The notes under the pieces are model-generated. The model worked only from the letters and a program-made list of their open reading frames with translations, was not told the origin of the DNA and searched no databases. Below, piece after piece: positions 51,400-60,348 of a stretch of DNA of 64,000 nt (the first letter of the stretch is position 1; every line of letters begins with the position of its first letter). The DNA lies in assembly GCF_000328705.1 (NCBI RefSeq), contig NC_019673.1, forward strand, positions 124,001-188,000, in the 5' to 3' direction. The stretch comes from Saccharothrix espanaensis DSM 44229. Its GTDB lineage: Bacteria; Actinomycetota; Actinomycetes; Mycobacteriales; Pseudonocardiaceae. A program made the position numbers and the translations under genes.

Positions 51400-52599
51400 A
51401 TGGCGTTCGACGTCGCACGGGTCCGTGGGCTGTTCCCCGCGCTCGGCGACGGCTGGGTTCACCTGGACGCGCCGGCGGGGATGCAGGTCCCCGAGCAGGT
51501 GGCCACGGCCGTCTCCACCGCGCTGCGCGCACCGGTCTCCGGACCGGGTGGCATCTTCCCCGCCTCGCAACGCGCCGAGGCCATCGTGGACGCGGCCCGC
51601 CGGGCGGTCGCGGACCTGGTCGGGGCCGACCCGGCCGGGGTCGTCCTCGGGCCGAGCAGCGCCGTGCTCCTGCAACGCCTGTCCGACGCCGTGTCCGAGA
51701 CCTGGTTCCTGGGCGACGAGGTCGTGGTGTCGCGGCTGGACCACTCGTCCAACATCGCGCCGTGGCAGCGCGCCGCCCAGCGCACCGGCAGCGTCGTGCG
51801 GTGGGCCGAAGTCGACATCGAGACCTGCGAGCTGCCCGCGTGGCAGTACGACGAGCTGATCACCGACAAGTGCAAGCTGGTCGCGGTGACCGCCGCGTCC
51901 GGCTCGGTCGGGTCCCGGCCGGACCTGGCCAAGATCGCCCAGTCGGCCCGCCGGACCGACGCGCTGGTGGTCGTGGACGCCTCGTCGGCCGCGCCGTTCG
52001 TGCCGCTGGACATCACGTCGATGGACGCCGACGTGGTCGCGGTCTCGGCGAACGCGTGGGGCGGCCCGCCGGTGGGGGCGCTGGTGTTCCGCGACCCGTC
52101 GCGGCTGGACCTGCTGCCCTCGGTCGCCGTCGAGCCCGGCGCGCGCGGCCCGGAACGCCTCGAACTCGGCCCGCACGCCTACCCGCTGCTGGCCGGCCTG
52201 GTGGCCTCCGTCGAGTACCTGGCGGGGCTGGACGACGCCGCGGTCGGCCCCCGGCGGGAACGCCTGCTCACGTCTCTCGGGTCGGTGAAGGCTTACCAAG
52301 CGGGACTTCTGGCTAATCTCATCAACGAACTGCGATCGCTCCGTCACGTCATGGTGATCGGCGACGCCATGCGGCGGGTCCCGGCGCTGGCGTTCACGGT
52401 GGCCGGCGTGAAGTCGACCGACGGTGTCGAGCACCTGTCCGAGCGCGGCGTCTGCGCCTTCGCCGACTCGGGCCAGCACGGCGTCTTCTCGGTCCTGGGG
52501 GTGGGTGAGGTCGGCGGAGCGATCCGGGTGGGCCTCGCGCACTACACGAACGCGGTCGAAGTGGACGAACTCGTGCGGGCGGTCGCCGAGCTGGGGTAG
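51400..52599 (+). CDS. Class V aminotransferase-fold protein lacking the PLP lysine
   Basis: 399 aa, fold of cysteine desulfurases (DGWVHLDAPAGMQVPEQV, SRLDHSSNIAPWQRAA, VVVDASSAAPFVPLD). At the PLP site, where active members have S-x-H-K, it reads VSANAWGGPPVGALVF: no lysine to form the internal aldimine. My recollection of the mycobacterial Rv3778c orthologue shows the same loss, so this looks conserved rather than a local error. Probably non-aminotransferase. TACGGT (51387-51392) ends 7 nt before the ATG at 51400, implying a leaderless start. Confidence 0.85.
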   Translation: MAFDVARVRGLFPALGDGWVHLDAPAGMQVPEQVATAVSTALRAPVSGPGGIFPASQRAEAIVDAARRAVADLVGADPAGVVLGPSSAVLLQRLSDAVSETWFLGDEVVVSRLDHSSNIAPWQRAAQRTGSVVRWAEVDIETCELPAWQYDELITDKCKLVAVTAASGSVGSRPDLAKIAQSARRTDALVVVDASSAAPFVPLDITSMDADVVAVSANAWGGPPVGALVFRDPSRLDLLPSVAVEPGARGPERLELGPHAYPLLAGLVASVEYLAGLDDAAVGPRRERLLTSLGSVKAYQAGLLANLINELRSLRHVMVIGDAMRRVPALAFTVAGVKSTDGVEHLSERGVCAFADSGQHGVFSVLGVGEVGGAIRVGLAHYTNAVEVDELVRAVAELG

Positions 52600-52607
52600 C
52601 CGGAGGT

Positions 52608-53252
52608 GTGGTGGACGACGCTGTGTCCCGTGAACTGGCCGACCTCGCCGCACTGCACCGCCTGAGCCCGCTGATGTCCGAGTACCTGCCGACGACGGCG
52701 CACGAGCTGCGCCCGGCGGCGCTGGCGGCCGTGGTGGACGAGGTGCTGCTGGGCTCGCGCACGGTCATCGTGGAGTGCGGCTGCGGCTCGTCGTCGGTGC
52801 TGCTGGCCCGGCTGCTGGCCCGGCGCGGCTTCGGCCACGTGCTGTCGGTCGAGCACGACGAGCGCACGGCGGCCTTCGTGGCCAGCCAGCTCCGCCGCGA
52901 GGGCCTGGGCCACGTGGCCCGGGTCGTGCACGCGCCGCTGTCCCCGCACCCGGCCGCCCTGGGCGGCGCGCGGTGGTACCACCCCCAGCTGGTGCACGAC
53001 GAGGTGACGGCCTACGTGGAGCGCTACGGCCTGGTGGACCTGCTGCTGGTGGACGGCCCGCTGCCGGCCGACGCCCGCTACCCGGCCCTGCCGGTCTTCC
53101 GGGGCGTGCTCGCCCCCGGCGCGGCGGTCCTGGTGGACGACGCGGAACGCCCCGACGAGCAACCCGTCCTGCGCCGCTGGTCGCAGGAGTTCGCACTCCG
53201 CTTCCACCCCACCCCGCGCACGTCGCTGGCCACCGCGACCGCGCTGGAGTAG
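52608..53252 (+). CDS. Class I SAM-dependent methyltransferase-like protein
   Basis: 214 aa. Rossmann-type core: TVIVECGCGSSSVLLARLL (SAM loop), GHVLSVEHDERTAAFV, and VDLLLVDGPLP followed by GVLAPGAAVLVDDAER. It looks like an O-methyltransferase-type enzyme of the FkbM/TylF neighbourhood, but no substrate motif is clear. GTG 52608 is 8 bp downstream of the class V protein, likely the same transcript. Confidence 0.82.
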   Translation: MVDDAVSRELADLAALHRLSPLMSEYLPTTAHELRPAALAAVVDEVLLGSRTVIVECGCGSSSVLLARLLARRGFGHVLSVEHDERTAAFVASQLRREGLGHVARVVHAPLSPHPAALGGARWYHPQLVHDEVTAYVERYGLVDLLLVDGPLPADARYPALPVFRGVLAPGAAVLVDDAERPDEQPVLRRWSQEFALRFHPTPRTSLATATALE

Positions 53253-53277
53253 CGCCGGACCCACCGACCGCCGGGCC

Positions 53278-53341
53278 GACCCGCGCCCGTCGCCGGCCGT
53301 GCGCGCCACGACCCGCGCCGGTCGCCGGCCGTGCGCGCCAC
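53278..53341. repeat. Two 32-bp direct repeats
   Basis: Two adjacent 32-bp units (53278-53309 and 53310-53341) differ at one base. They lie between convergent genes. No coding role; possibly a slippage duplication or part of a terminator. Confidence 0.75.
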
Positions 53342-53356
53342 GACCGGCGGCGGGGC

Positions 53357-54331
53357 TCAGAACGCGAGGACCAGCTTGCCGAACACGTCCTTGCCGTCCT
53401 CCAGCGCGCGGTGCGCGTCGGCCGCCCGCCGGATCGGCAGGACCTCGTGCACGATGGGCTTGACCTGGCCCGACGCCACCAGCGGCCACAGGTGTTCGCG
53501 CACCGCCGCGACGATCGCGCCCTTGCCGTTCGGCCCGTCGACCGGCCGGGACCGCAGCCCGGTGCCGGTGATCGCGCCGCGCTTGGCAAGCAGCTTGCCG
53601 ATGTTCAGCTCGCCCTTCACCCCGCCCTGCATGCCGATGATCGCCAGCCGCCCGTCCGGCGCCAGCACGTCGACGTTGCGGGCCAGGTAGGACGCTCCCA
53701 TGTTGTCCAGCACGACGTCCGCCGCGCCGACCTCGGCCACGAAGTCCTGGGTCCGGTAGTTCACCGCGATGTCCGCGCCCAGCTCGCGGCACCGGGCCAG
53801 CCGCTCGTCGGACCCCGCCGTCACGGCCACCCGCGCGCCGAGCGCCTTGCCGACCTGGATCGCGTGCGTGCCGATGCCGCCCGCGCCGCCGTGCACCAGC
53901 AGCGTCTCGCCCGCAGACAGGCGCGCCAGCATCACCACGTTCGACCACACCGTGCACGCCACCTCGGGCAGCGACGCGGCCGTCACCAGGTCGACGCCTC
54001 CCGGCACCGGCAGCAGTTGGGCCGCCGGGACGACGACCCGCTCGCCGTAGCCGCCGCCCGCGAGCAGCGCGCACACCTCGTCGCCCACCTGCCACCCGGT
54101 CACGCCCTCGCCGAGCGCGGCGACCGTGCCGGAGCACTCCAGGCCCAGCACGTCCGACGCGCCGGGCGGCGGCGGGTAGAGGCCCTGGCGCTGGAGCAGG
54201 TCCGCGCGGTTCACCGCGGTCGCCGCCACGTCGACGAGCACCTCGCCCGGCCCCGGTTCGGGATCCCGAACCCCGTCACTCCACTCCAGGACGTCCGGGC
54301 CGCCTGGTTCACGAATCGTGATCGCGTGCAT
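53357..54331 (-). CDS. Quinone oxidoreductase-like (MDR superfamily) protein
   Basis: 324 aa NAD(P)-dependent oxidoreductase. GroES-like N-terminal domain (TAVNRADLLQRQGLYPPP) and Rossmann domain LLVHGGAGGIGTHAIQ. No zinc-ligand cysteines, as in quinone oxidoreductases (Qor, PIG3). ATG 54331; TACCGT 8 nt before it suggests leaderless transcription. By order it parallels Rv3777 in the mycobacterial region. Confidence 0.9.
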   Translation of the reverse strand: MHAITIREPGGPDVLEWSDGVRDPEPGPGEVLVDVAATAVNRADLLQRQGLYPPPPGASDVLGLECSGTVAALGEGVTGWQVGDEVCALLAGGGYGERVVVPAAQLLPVPGGVDLVTAASLPEVACTVWSNVVMLARLSAGETLLVHGGAGGIGTHAIQVGKALGARVAVTAGSDERLARCRELGADIAVNYRTQDFVAEVGAADVVLDNMGASYLARNVDVLAPDGRLAIIGMQGGVKGELNIGKLLAKRGAITGTGLRSRPVDGPNGKGAIVAAVREHLWPLVASGQVKPIVHEVLPIRRAADAHRALEDGKDVFGKLVLAF

Positions 54332-54388
54332 GGCCCCCGACGGTAATGCGCTCGCCGCGCGGGCGCGCCCTGGGCACCATCGACCGGT

Positions 54389-55036
54389 ATGGACGCCTGG
54401 CCGTTGCGACACCTGGTTCTGCGCACCCCCCGGCTCGAACTGCGCCCGGACGACGACGCCGGCCTGCTCGAACTGGTCGAGGAGACGCTGCTCGGCATCC
54501 ACGACCCGGAGGAGATGCCGTTCGCCGTCGAGTGGACCGACGCGCCCCCGGAAACCTTGGGCCCCACCACCGTGCGGCACTACTGGTCCGAGCGGGCGGC
54601 CCTGACCACCGAGCGCTGGTCGGTCAACTTCCTGGTGCGGCTGGCCGGCCGGGTGATCGGCGTGCAGAGCCTGTCCGCCGAGTCGTTCCCGGTGCTCGGC
54701 GAGGTCGGCACCGGGTCGTGGATCGGGCTGCGGCACCAGGGCGCGGGCATCGGCACCGAGATGCGCGCGGCCGTGCTGGCGTTCGCGTTCGACCACCTCG
54801 GCGCGCGGGTGGCCCGGTCCAGCGCGTTCGACGACAACCTGGCCTCGCACGGTGTCAGCCGCCGGCTGGGCTACCGCCCCAACGGGACGTTCACGCAGGT
54901 CCGCCGCGGTGTGCCGGCCGGGCAGACGCGGCTGGCCCTGGCCCGCGAGCAGTTCGTCCGACCGGACTGGGAACTGGCCGTGACGGGTGTCACGTCCTGT
55001 CTGGGTCTGCTCACTGGGCGAGAACCCGCCGAGTGA
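54389..55036 (+). CDS. GNAT-family acetyltransferase (RimJ/RimL-like)
   Basis: 215 aa. LRTPRLELRPDDDAGLLELV (N-terminal strand of the RimJ/RimL type), LVRLAGRVIGVQSLSAESF, IGLRHQGAGIGTEMRAAVL (acetyl-CoA loop) and NLASHGVSRRLGYRPNG. Probably acetylates an N-terminal alanine or a small molecule; the target is not known. ATG 54389. Confidence 0.88.
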   Translation: MDAWPLRHLVLRTPRLELRPDDDAGLLELVEETLLGIHDPEEMPFAVEWTDAPPETLGPTTVRHYWSERAALTTERWSVNFLVRLAGRVIGVQSLSAESFPVLGEVGTGSWIGLRHQGAGIGTEMRAAVLAFAFDHLGARVARSSAFDDNLASHGVSRRLGYRPNGTFTQVRRGVPAGQTRLALAREQFVRPDWELAVTGVTSCLGLLTGREPAE

Positions 55037-55100
55037 CGGATTGATTTCCGCACGCACCAGAGGTGAGGGTTCGGCATCCGAGTGAAGGGGAAACTCGCCC

Positions 55101-56633
55101 ATGTCAGGTAGAACCGGGATCCGGCGCGTGCTCGTCATCGCCGCGTCCGCGTCCCTCGCCCTCGCCGCCGCGCCGGTCGCGGACGCCGCACCCGCCGGTC
55201 TGAAAGGCCCGGCGCTGGCCAAGAAGCTCACCCAGAACGTGTCCGCGGACGGGGTCAACCGCCACCTGATCGCCTTCCAGCGGATCGCGGACCGCAACGG
55301 CGGCAACCGCGCGGCCGGCACCACCGGTTACGACGCCAGCGTGGAGTACGTCGCGGGCAAGCTGCGCGGCGCGGGCTTCGACGTCACCACCCCGGAGTTC
55401 ACCTACCCGGTCCAGGTCACCGACGCGGCCACGGCGAAGGTCGGCACCACGACCTACGAGAACCTGCCGCTGACCTACTCGCCGCAGACCCCGGTGGGCG
55501 GCGTCACCGGACCGCTGCGGGCCGTGCCCGAGGACGCGACGCCGGGCTGCGAGGCGACCGACTTCGCGGGCCAGGACTTCACCGGTTCGATCGCGCTGAT
55601 CCGGCGCGGCGCGTGCACGTTCGACATCAAGCACCGCAACGCGGCGGCGGCCGGTGCGGTCGCGGTGATCGTGGCGAACAACGTGGCGGGCAGCCTGGCC
55701 GGCTTCACGCTCGGCGCGCCGGGCGTCGTCCCGACCGGCGGCACCTCCCAGGTGGACGGCAACGCGCTGTTCGCCAAGGCGGGCCAGCCGGTCACCGTCG
55801 ACCTGCGGTACCACTCGGAGGACCGGGTCTCGCGCAACGTCATCGCGCAGACCAGGACCGGTCGCAAGGACAACGTCGTGGTCGCCGGCGCGCACCTCGA
55901 CAGCGTCGCGGTGGGTCCGGGCATCAACGACAACGGCACCGGCTCGGCCGGTCTGCTGGAGACCGCGCTGCAGCTGGGCGGCTCGCCGAAGGTGAACAAC
56001 GCCGTCCGGTTCGGCTGGTGGGGTGCCGAGGAGATCGGGCTGCTCGGGTCCATCGCCTACGTCAAGTCGCTGACCTTCGAGCAGCAGCTCGACATCGCGC
56101 TCTACCTGAACTTCGACATGATCGGCTCGCCGAACGCGGGCTACTTCGTCTACGACGGCGACAACTCCGACGGCGTCGGCGCGGGCGCGGGCCCGTACGG
56201 CTCGGGGCAGATCGAGAAGTCGTTCGTGGACTACCTGACCGTGGAGAAGAAGATCCAGGTCGAGGGCACGGACTTCACCGGCCGGTCGGACTACGGCGAG
56301 TTCATCAAGCAGGGCATCCCGGCCGGCGGCCTGTTCACCGGTGCCGAGGTGCTCAAGACCCCGGCGCAGGTGGCCAAGTGGGGCGGCCAGGCGGGCGTCG
56401 CCTACGACCCGAACTACCACCTGGCCGGGGACAACCTGGGCAACATCGACCGCAAGGCGCTGGACCGCAACTCCGACGCCCTGGCGTGGGTCACCGCGTC
56501 CTACGCGATCAGCACCGAGGACGTGAACGGCGTCCCGCCGCGCAAGTCCCGTGCGGCGGCGCGCGCTGCGGCGGCCAAGTCGCTGAGCGTCGAGTCGCAC
56601 GACCACGACCACTCGCACGACGTCGTGGCGTAG
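55101..56633 (+). CDS. Secreted M28 aminopeptidase with PA domain
   Basis: 510 aa. Signal peptide MSGRTGIRRVLVIAASASLA to about ADAA (cleavage near residue 28). PA domain (ALIRRGACTFDIKHRNAAAAG, about 145-200), then the M28 zinc core: AHLDSVAVGPGINDNGTGSA, WWGAEEIGLLGS (E general base and ligand), NFDMIGSPNAGYFVYDG, and the last ligand in NYHLAGDNLGNID. Nearest known type is the Streptomyces griseus aminopeptidase. A His-rich tail (SHDHDHSHD) is unusual and may bind metal. ATG with GGGGAAAC before it. Confidence 0.93.
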   Translation: MSGRTGIRRVLVIAASASLALAAAPVADAAPAGLKGPALAKKLTQNVSADGVNRHLIAFQRIADRNGGNRAAGTTGYDASVEYVAGKLRGAGFDVTTPEFTYPVQVTDAATAKVGTTTYENLPLTYSPQTPVGGVTGPLRAVPEDATPGCEATDFAGQDFTGSIALIRRGACTFDIKHRNAAAAGAVAVIVANNVAGSLAGFTLGAPGVVPTGGTSQVDGNALFAKAGQPVTVDLRYHSEDRVSRNVIAQTRTGRKDNVVVAGAHLDSVAVGPGINDNGTGSAGLLETALQLGGSPKVNNAVRFGWWGAEEIGLLGSIAYVKSLTFEQQLDIALYLNFDMIGSPNAGYFVYDGDNSDGVGAGAGPYGSGQIEKSFVDYLTVEKKIQVEGTDFTGRSDYGEFIKQGIPAGGLFTGAEVLKTPAQVAKWGGQAGVAYDPNYHLAGDNLGNIDRKALDRNSDALAWVTASYAISTEDVNGVPPRKSRAAARAAAAKSLSVESHDHDHSHDVVA

Positions 56634-56641
56634 TACGTCCT

Positions 56642-56678
56642 GCGCGGGGCCGGCTCCTCCGGGGGCCGGCCCCTGCGC
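56642..56678 (+). terminator. Terminator after the M28 peptidase
   Basis: GGGGCCGGC (56646-56654) pairs with GCCGGCCCC (56665-56673); outer GCGC/GCGC arms pair around one bulged base. About 8 bp after the stop; no U-run. Confidence 0.65.
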
Positions 56679-56747
56679 GTCAGCAGCCCCCTCGCCGCTG
56701 CACACGCCGTCCGGAATCTCTTCCGCGACGCGCGGGGCGTGACCCGG

Positions 56748-57662
56748 TCAGCCGAGGTTGTCGGTTCCGAACGTGTCGCAGCGCGCCGGGTCGCCGGTGT
56801 CGTAGCCGAGGGTGTACCACTTCTGGCGCTGCGCGGACGTGCCGTGGGTGAACTGGGTCGTGTCGATCCGGCCGCCGCCGAGCTCCTTCTGGATGAAGTC
56901 GTCGCCGATCCGGGCCGCCGCGTCCAGCGCCGCCGCGATGTCGTCCTGGGTCACGCCGGTGATCAGCGGCTTGCCCGACGAGGTCGGCACGGTCGTGGCG
57001 TGGTTGGCCCACGCGCCCGCGTAGCAGTCCGCCTGGAGCTCCAGCCGCACCGAGTCCGACTTGGGGCCGCTGCGCGTGCGCACCCGGTCGGAGGTGCCCA
57101 GCAGGTTCTGGAGGTGGTGGCCGTACTCGTGGGCCAGCACGTAGGCCTCCACGAACGGGCCGCCGGTCGCGCCGAACTTCTGCTGCAGCTCCTGGAAGAA
57201 GACCAGGTCGATGTACACCTGCGCGTCCGCCGGGCAGTAGAACGGGCCCACCGCCGAGGTGGCGTTGCCACAGCGGGTCTGCACGCCGCCGGAGAAGAAG
57301 TTCGTCTGCGCCGGCTGGTAGGTGCGGCCGGAGCGGGCGAACTGGTCGGTCCAGTAGCCCTGGATCGAGTTGATGAACGCCACCGCGCGGCAGTCCGCGT
57401 TCTTGTTGGCGTCCGCGCCGGTCTTGCACTTGCTCTTGATGGCCTCGGAACCGACCTGCTGGCCGCGGCCCACGTCCTCGAAGCCCGCCCCGGTCGGCAG
57501 CTGGCCGCCGCCGCCGAGCTGGGAGAGCACGAAGTAGATGATCAGGCCCACGATGCCCAGGCCACCGCCGCCCAGCGCGACCCGGCCGCCGACCCCGCCG
57601 CCGCCACCCCGCAGGTCCGAGACCTGGGACGTGTCGAGTTCGGCGTCCTCGTTGAACTGCAC
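56748..57662 (-). CDS. Neutral zinc metallopeptidase (YpfJ family)
   Basis: 304 aa membrane-anchored protein. Glycine-rich N-terminus and one helix (about residues 30-46), then an outer zinc-protease domain: VLAHEYGHHLQNLLG (HExxH) and the second glutamate/ligand region RLELQADCYAGAWA; FFSGGVQTRCGNATSAVGPFYCPAD and FTHGTSAQRQKWY are family-typical. The GTG at 57662 is chosen because the longer frame runs through low-complexity sequence. Substrate unknown. Confidence 0.9.
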   Translation of the reverse strand: MQFNEDAELDTSQVSDLRGGGGGVGGRVALGGGGLGIVGLIIYFVLSQLGGGGQLPTGAGFEDVGRGQQVGSEAIKSKCKTGADANKNADCRAVAFINSIQGYWTDQFARSGRTYQPAQTNFFSGGVQTRCGNATSAVGPFYCPADAQVYIDLVFFQELQQKFGATGGPFVEAYVLAHEYGHHLQNLLGTSDRVRTRSGPKSDSVRLELQADCYAGAWANHATTVPTSSGKPLITGVTQDDIAAALDAAARIGDDFIQKELGGGRIDTTQFTHGTSAQRQKWYTLGYDTGDPARCDTFGTDNLG

Positions 57663-58491
57663 CGCGTGTCCTCCAACCCAGGGCCCCACAAAGGCGGCAC
57701 CACGATAACCGGGCGCGGCCGCGAATCGGGTTCCGCCACGAACACAGTTCCCCGCCCGCCCACGCCCCAACCCCACGCCACCGTCCGAGCGCCCGCACCA
57801 CCTCGAACCCCGCCGGCCCGCTCTGCACCCCGCCGGCCCGCTGTTCATGCGCTTCGGCCGGCTCTCATTCGCTTCGGCCCGCGCCCGTCTCCGCTTCCGC
57901 CCGCTTTCGTGCGCCTTCGTGCGCGCTCGCCCGCTCTCGGCCACCCGTCGGCTTGGGTCCGCGCAAAGGCCCAGGTGCGGTTCCCGACATGGGGGCACCG
58001 CACCTGGGTTCTTACCTTGTGGAAGTGACTGACCCGGCCCGTCAGCGAGGTGGCGTGGACCCCGGCGGGTGCCGCCGTGCGAGACGGGCACCTGAGTCGT
58101 CCGTGGTCAACAGCGTCAAGCGCGTCGTTCACGCTCGCCGGCGCGTCGTTCACGCGTCGAAGCGCCGCGCGCTCGTCGAACCTCGGTGGAACCGCTCACG
58201 TTTCGCGATCAGGACGGTCTGCACCATCCCGCCCGCGGGGTCGCGGCCGAACGCGGATCGTCACAGCGAGGACTTCTCTGCACCGCACCACCTACCCCTT
58301 CCGGGCGTGCCGGCCGCGGCTGGAGGTCTCGCGTCGCCCGGCGGCAGGTCCTGCTTCGAGGATGCGCTTGATCGGCCCTCAGCACAACCGTTCACGCCAA
58401 CCCTGAACTGGTGAAACCCGGACGGACCGTCGCAGTGGGACGGTGGTCGCGCGCCGTGGGCGGGACTGGCCCCGCCCACGGCGCGCGGTCG
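57663..58491. other. 829-bp intergenic region with hairpins, no supported gene
   Basis: Short frames here are rich in Arg, Pro and Ala repeats without a conserved motif. 57840-57940 is a run of near-repeats around CATTCGCTTCGGCC/CGCGCCCG. A 12-bp perfect inverted repeat CCCAGGTGCGGT / ACCGCACCTGGG lies at 57970-57981 and 57997-58008 (15-nt loop). Two copies of GCGCGTCGTTCACG occur at about 58120-58152. The right end holds the ushA terminator. It may contain promoters for the metallopeptidase (minus) but I see no RNA gene. Confidence 0.5.
58449..58486 (-). terminator. Terminator of the 5'-nucleotidase gene
   Basis: Perfect 16-bp stem (58449-58464 with 58471-58486) and 6-nt loop, 5 bp after the minus-strand stop at 58492. 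Strongest stem in the window. Confidence 0.85.
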
Positions 58492-60213
58492 TCAGGCGAC
58501 GGTGCTGATCCGGCCCAGGGCCGGCGGAGCGGTGTTCGGGTGCGCGCCCAGGTAGGCGCTGAAGGCGTCGAGGTCGATGCCGCCACCGGTGATGTCCGTG
58601 CCGCCGGTGAAGACGCTGAAGCCGTCACCGCCGCCCTGCAGGAACGAGTTGATCGTGACCCGGTAGCTCGCGGCCGGGTCCAGCGGCGTCCCGTTCAGGA
58701 CCACGTCGGAGACCTTCGAGCCGATCGCGGCCGACGCCGACCACTTGTAGGTCAGGCCCGCGCTCGGCTGGAGGATGATCTGCCGCTGCGCGCCGTTGAC
58801 GACCTGCCACTGCTGCTCCAGCGCTGCCTTGATCTGCGTGCCGGTCAGCGTGACCGTCTGGAGGATGTTGCCGAACGGCTGCACGGTGAACGTCTCGCCG
58901 TAGGTGACCACGCCGTTGCCCTCGCCCGCGGGCGAGGAGGCGTAGGTGAGGTCGGCCCGCACGCCGCCCGGGTTCATCAGCGCGAGCACCGCGCCGTTGC
59001 CGGTCGTGGCGGCCAGCTGCGAGTCGGCGATCAGGTTGCCCAGCGGCGACTCGCCCGCGGCGTTCTGCGCCCGCGGGACGTCCGCGGAGATGGTGCCCAC
59101 CTGGCGGTTGGCGATCGGGCCGGACTTCGCCTTGGCCAGGTCGATCACGTCCTGGATGGCCGGGTCCCGGGTGACGTTCCTGGTCACCACGTGGTTCTTG
59201 GCCACGGTGGCCGAGCGGACGACGTCGCGGGTGCGCTTGTCGATCTTGACGTCCACCACGGACAGCTCGCGGCCGAACGCGAGGCCCTCGATGAACGGGC
59301 GCGGGTTGCCCGCGGGGTCGGTGACCACGCAGTTGTAGTGCTGGTGGCTGTGGCCGGAGAACACCACGTCGATCTTCGGCGAGACGCCCTCGGCGATGAG
59401 CTGGCCGGGACCCTTGTCCGCGCCCTTGCGGCAGTCGTCCGGACCGCCGCCGGTGGTGTTGTCGCCCTGGTGCACCAGCAGCACGATGGACTTGACGCCC
59501 AGCCAGTTGAGCAGGTCGGCGTACTGGTTGGCGGCCTTGATCTCGTCGCCGAACTTCAGCTCCTTGATCCCGTTCGGGTCGACCAGGATCGGCACGTCCT
59601 TGAGCGGCATGCCGATGAAGCCGATCGGCACGCCGTCGCGGAACTCCACCCAGAACGGCGGCAGCGCGGGCAGGCCGCTCTCGGCCAGGGTGACGTTCGC
59701 ACCCAGGATCGGGAACTTGGCGCCGTCGTAGCGGTCCCGGAACTGGCAGCCGTCGGTCGGGTGGCAGCCGCCGTGCTGCACGCGCAGCAGTTCTCGGTAG
59801 CCCTCGTCGAACTCGTGGTTGCCGGCCGCCGTGGCGTCCATGCCCACCCGGTTCAGGAACTCCAGCGTCGGCTCGTCGTGGAACAGCGCGGAGACGATCG
59901 GCGACGCGCCGATCAGGTCGCCCTGGCCGACGATCACCGAGTTGCGCACCTGGGCCTGGAGGTCCTTGATGTGCGTCGCGTTGTAGGCCGCGCCGCCCGC
60001 CTCCACCTGGGTGCCGTCGGACAGCGTGACGCGCCCGGACGAGCCGGTCGGGGGCTCGATGTTGCCGTGCAGGTCGTTGATGCCGATCAACCGGACGTCG
60101 ACCGTGCGCAGGGGCTTGTCGTCGGCCTGTGCCGGGGTCTGCGCGAGGGTGACGGCCAGCCCGGCCACGGCGCTGAGCGCCAGCGCGGCCGTGGTCCGCC
60201 TGAACGAGGTCAT
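58492..60213 (-). CDS. ushA: Secreted 5'-nucleotidase / UDP-sugar hydrolase (UshA type)
   Basis: 573 aa. Signal peptide of about 31 residues (basic MTSFRR start, Ala-rich core). N-terminal metallophosphatase domain: IGINDLHGNI, GDLIGASP, GNHEFDEG and FSGHSHQHYN; C-terminal nucleotide-specificity domain (NPGGVRADLTY, QPFGNILQTVTLTG). It hydrolyses nucleotides or UDP-sugars outside the cell. ATG 60213 preceded by GGGGGAGGA; the 85-nt leader is GC-rich with a hairpin. Divergent from marR. Confidence 0.93.
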   Translation of the reverse strand: MTSFRRTTAALALSAVAGLAVTLAQTPAQADDKPLRTVDVRLIGINDLHGNIEPPTGSSGRVTLSDGTQVEAGGAAYNATHIKDLQAQVRNSVIVGQGDLIGASPIVSALFHDEPTLEFLNRVGMDATAAGNHEFDEGYRELLRVQHGGCHPTDGCQFRDRYDGAKFPILGANVTLAESGLPALPPFWVEFRDGVPIGFIGMPLKDVPILVDPNGIKELKFGDEIKAANQYADLLNWLGVKSIVLLVHQGDNTTGGGPDDCRKGADKGPGQLIAEGVSPKIDVVFSGHSHQHYNCVVTDPAGNPRPFIEGLAFGRELSVVDVKIDKRTRDVVRSATVAKNHVVTRNVTRDPAIQDVIDLAKAKSGPIANRQVGTISADVPRAQNAAGESPLGNLIADSQLAATTGNGAVLALMNPGGVRADLTYASSPAGEGNGVVTYGETFTVQPFGNILQTVTLTGTQIKAALEQQWQVVNGAQRQIILQPSAGLTYKWSASAAIGSKVSDVVLNGTPLDPAASYRVTINSFLQGGGDGFSVFTGGTDITGGGIDLDAFSAYLGAHPNTAPPALGRISTVA

Positions 60214-60312
60214 AACAGGGTCCTCCCCCTGACGGCGCCCCGGTAGGAGGGCGCACCAGGGCAGGGAGTTTGCCTTTCGGATCTGGCCGGCACCAGACAT
60301 GCGTGTGGATCG

Positions 60313-60324
60313 TCCGTTAACGGA
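60313..60324. promoter_or_regulatory. Palindrome in the ushA-marR divergent promoter
   Basis: TCCGTTAACGGA is a perfect 12-bp palindrome, about 25 bp upstream of the marR start and between two divergent genes. A dyad at this place beside a MarR gene is a reasonable operator for MarR and perhaps ushA control. Confidence 0.5.
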
Positions 60325-60348
60325 GATGTGCGGGCATAACCTGAGGAG

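Noticed and set aside
57845-58414. Several short ORFs in the gap between the metallopeptidase and ushA
   Set aside because: No start signals, no conserved motif and low-complexity composition.
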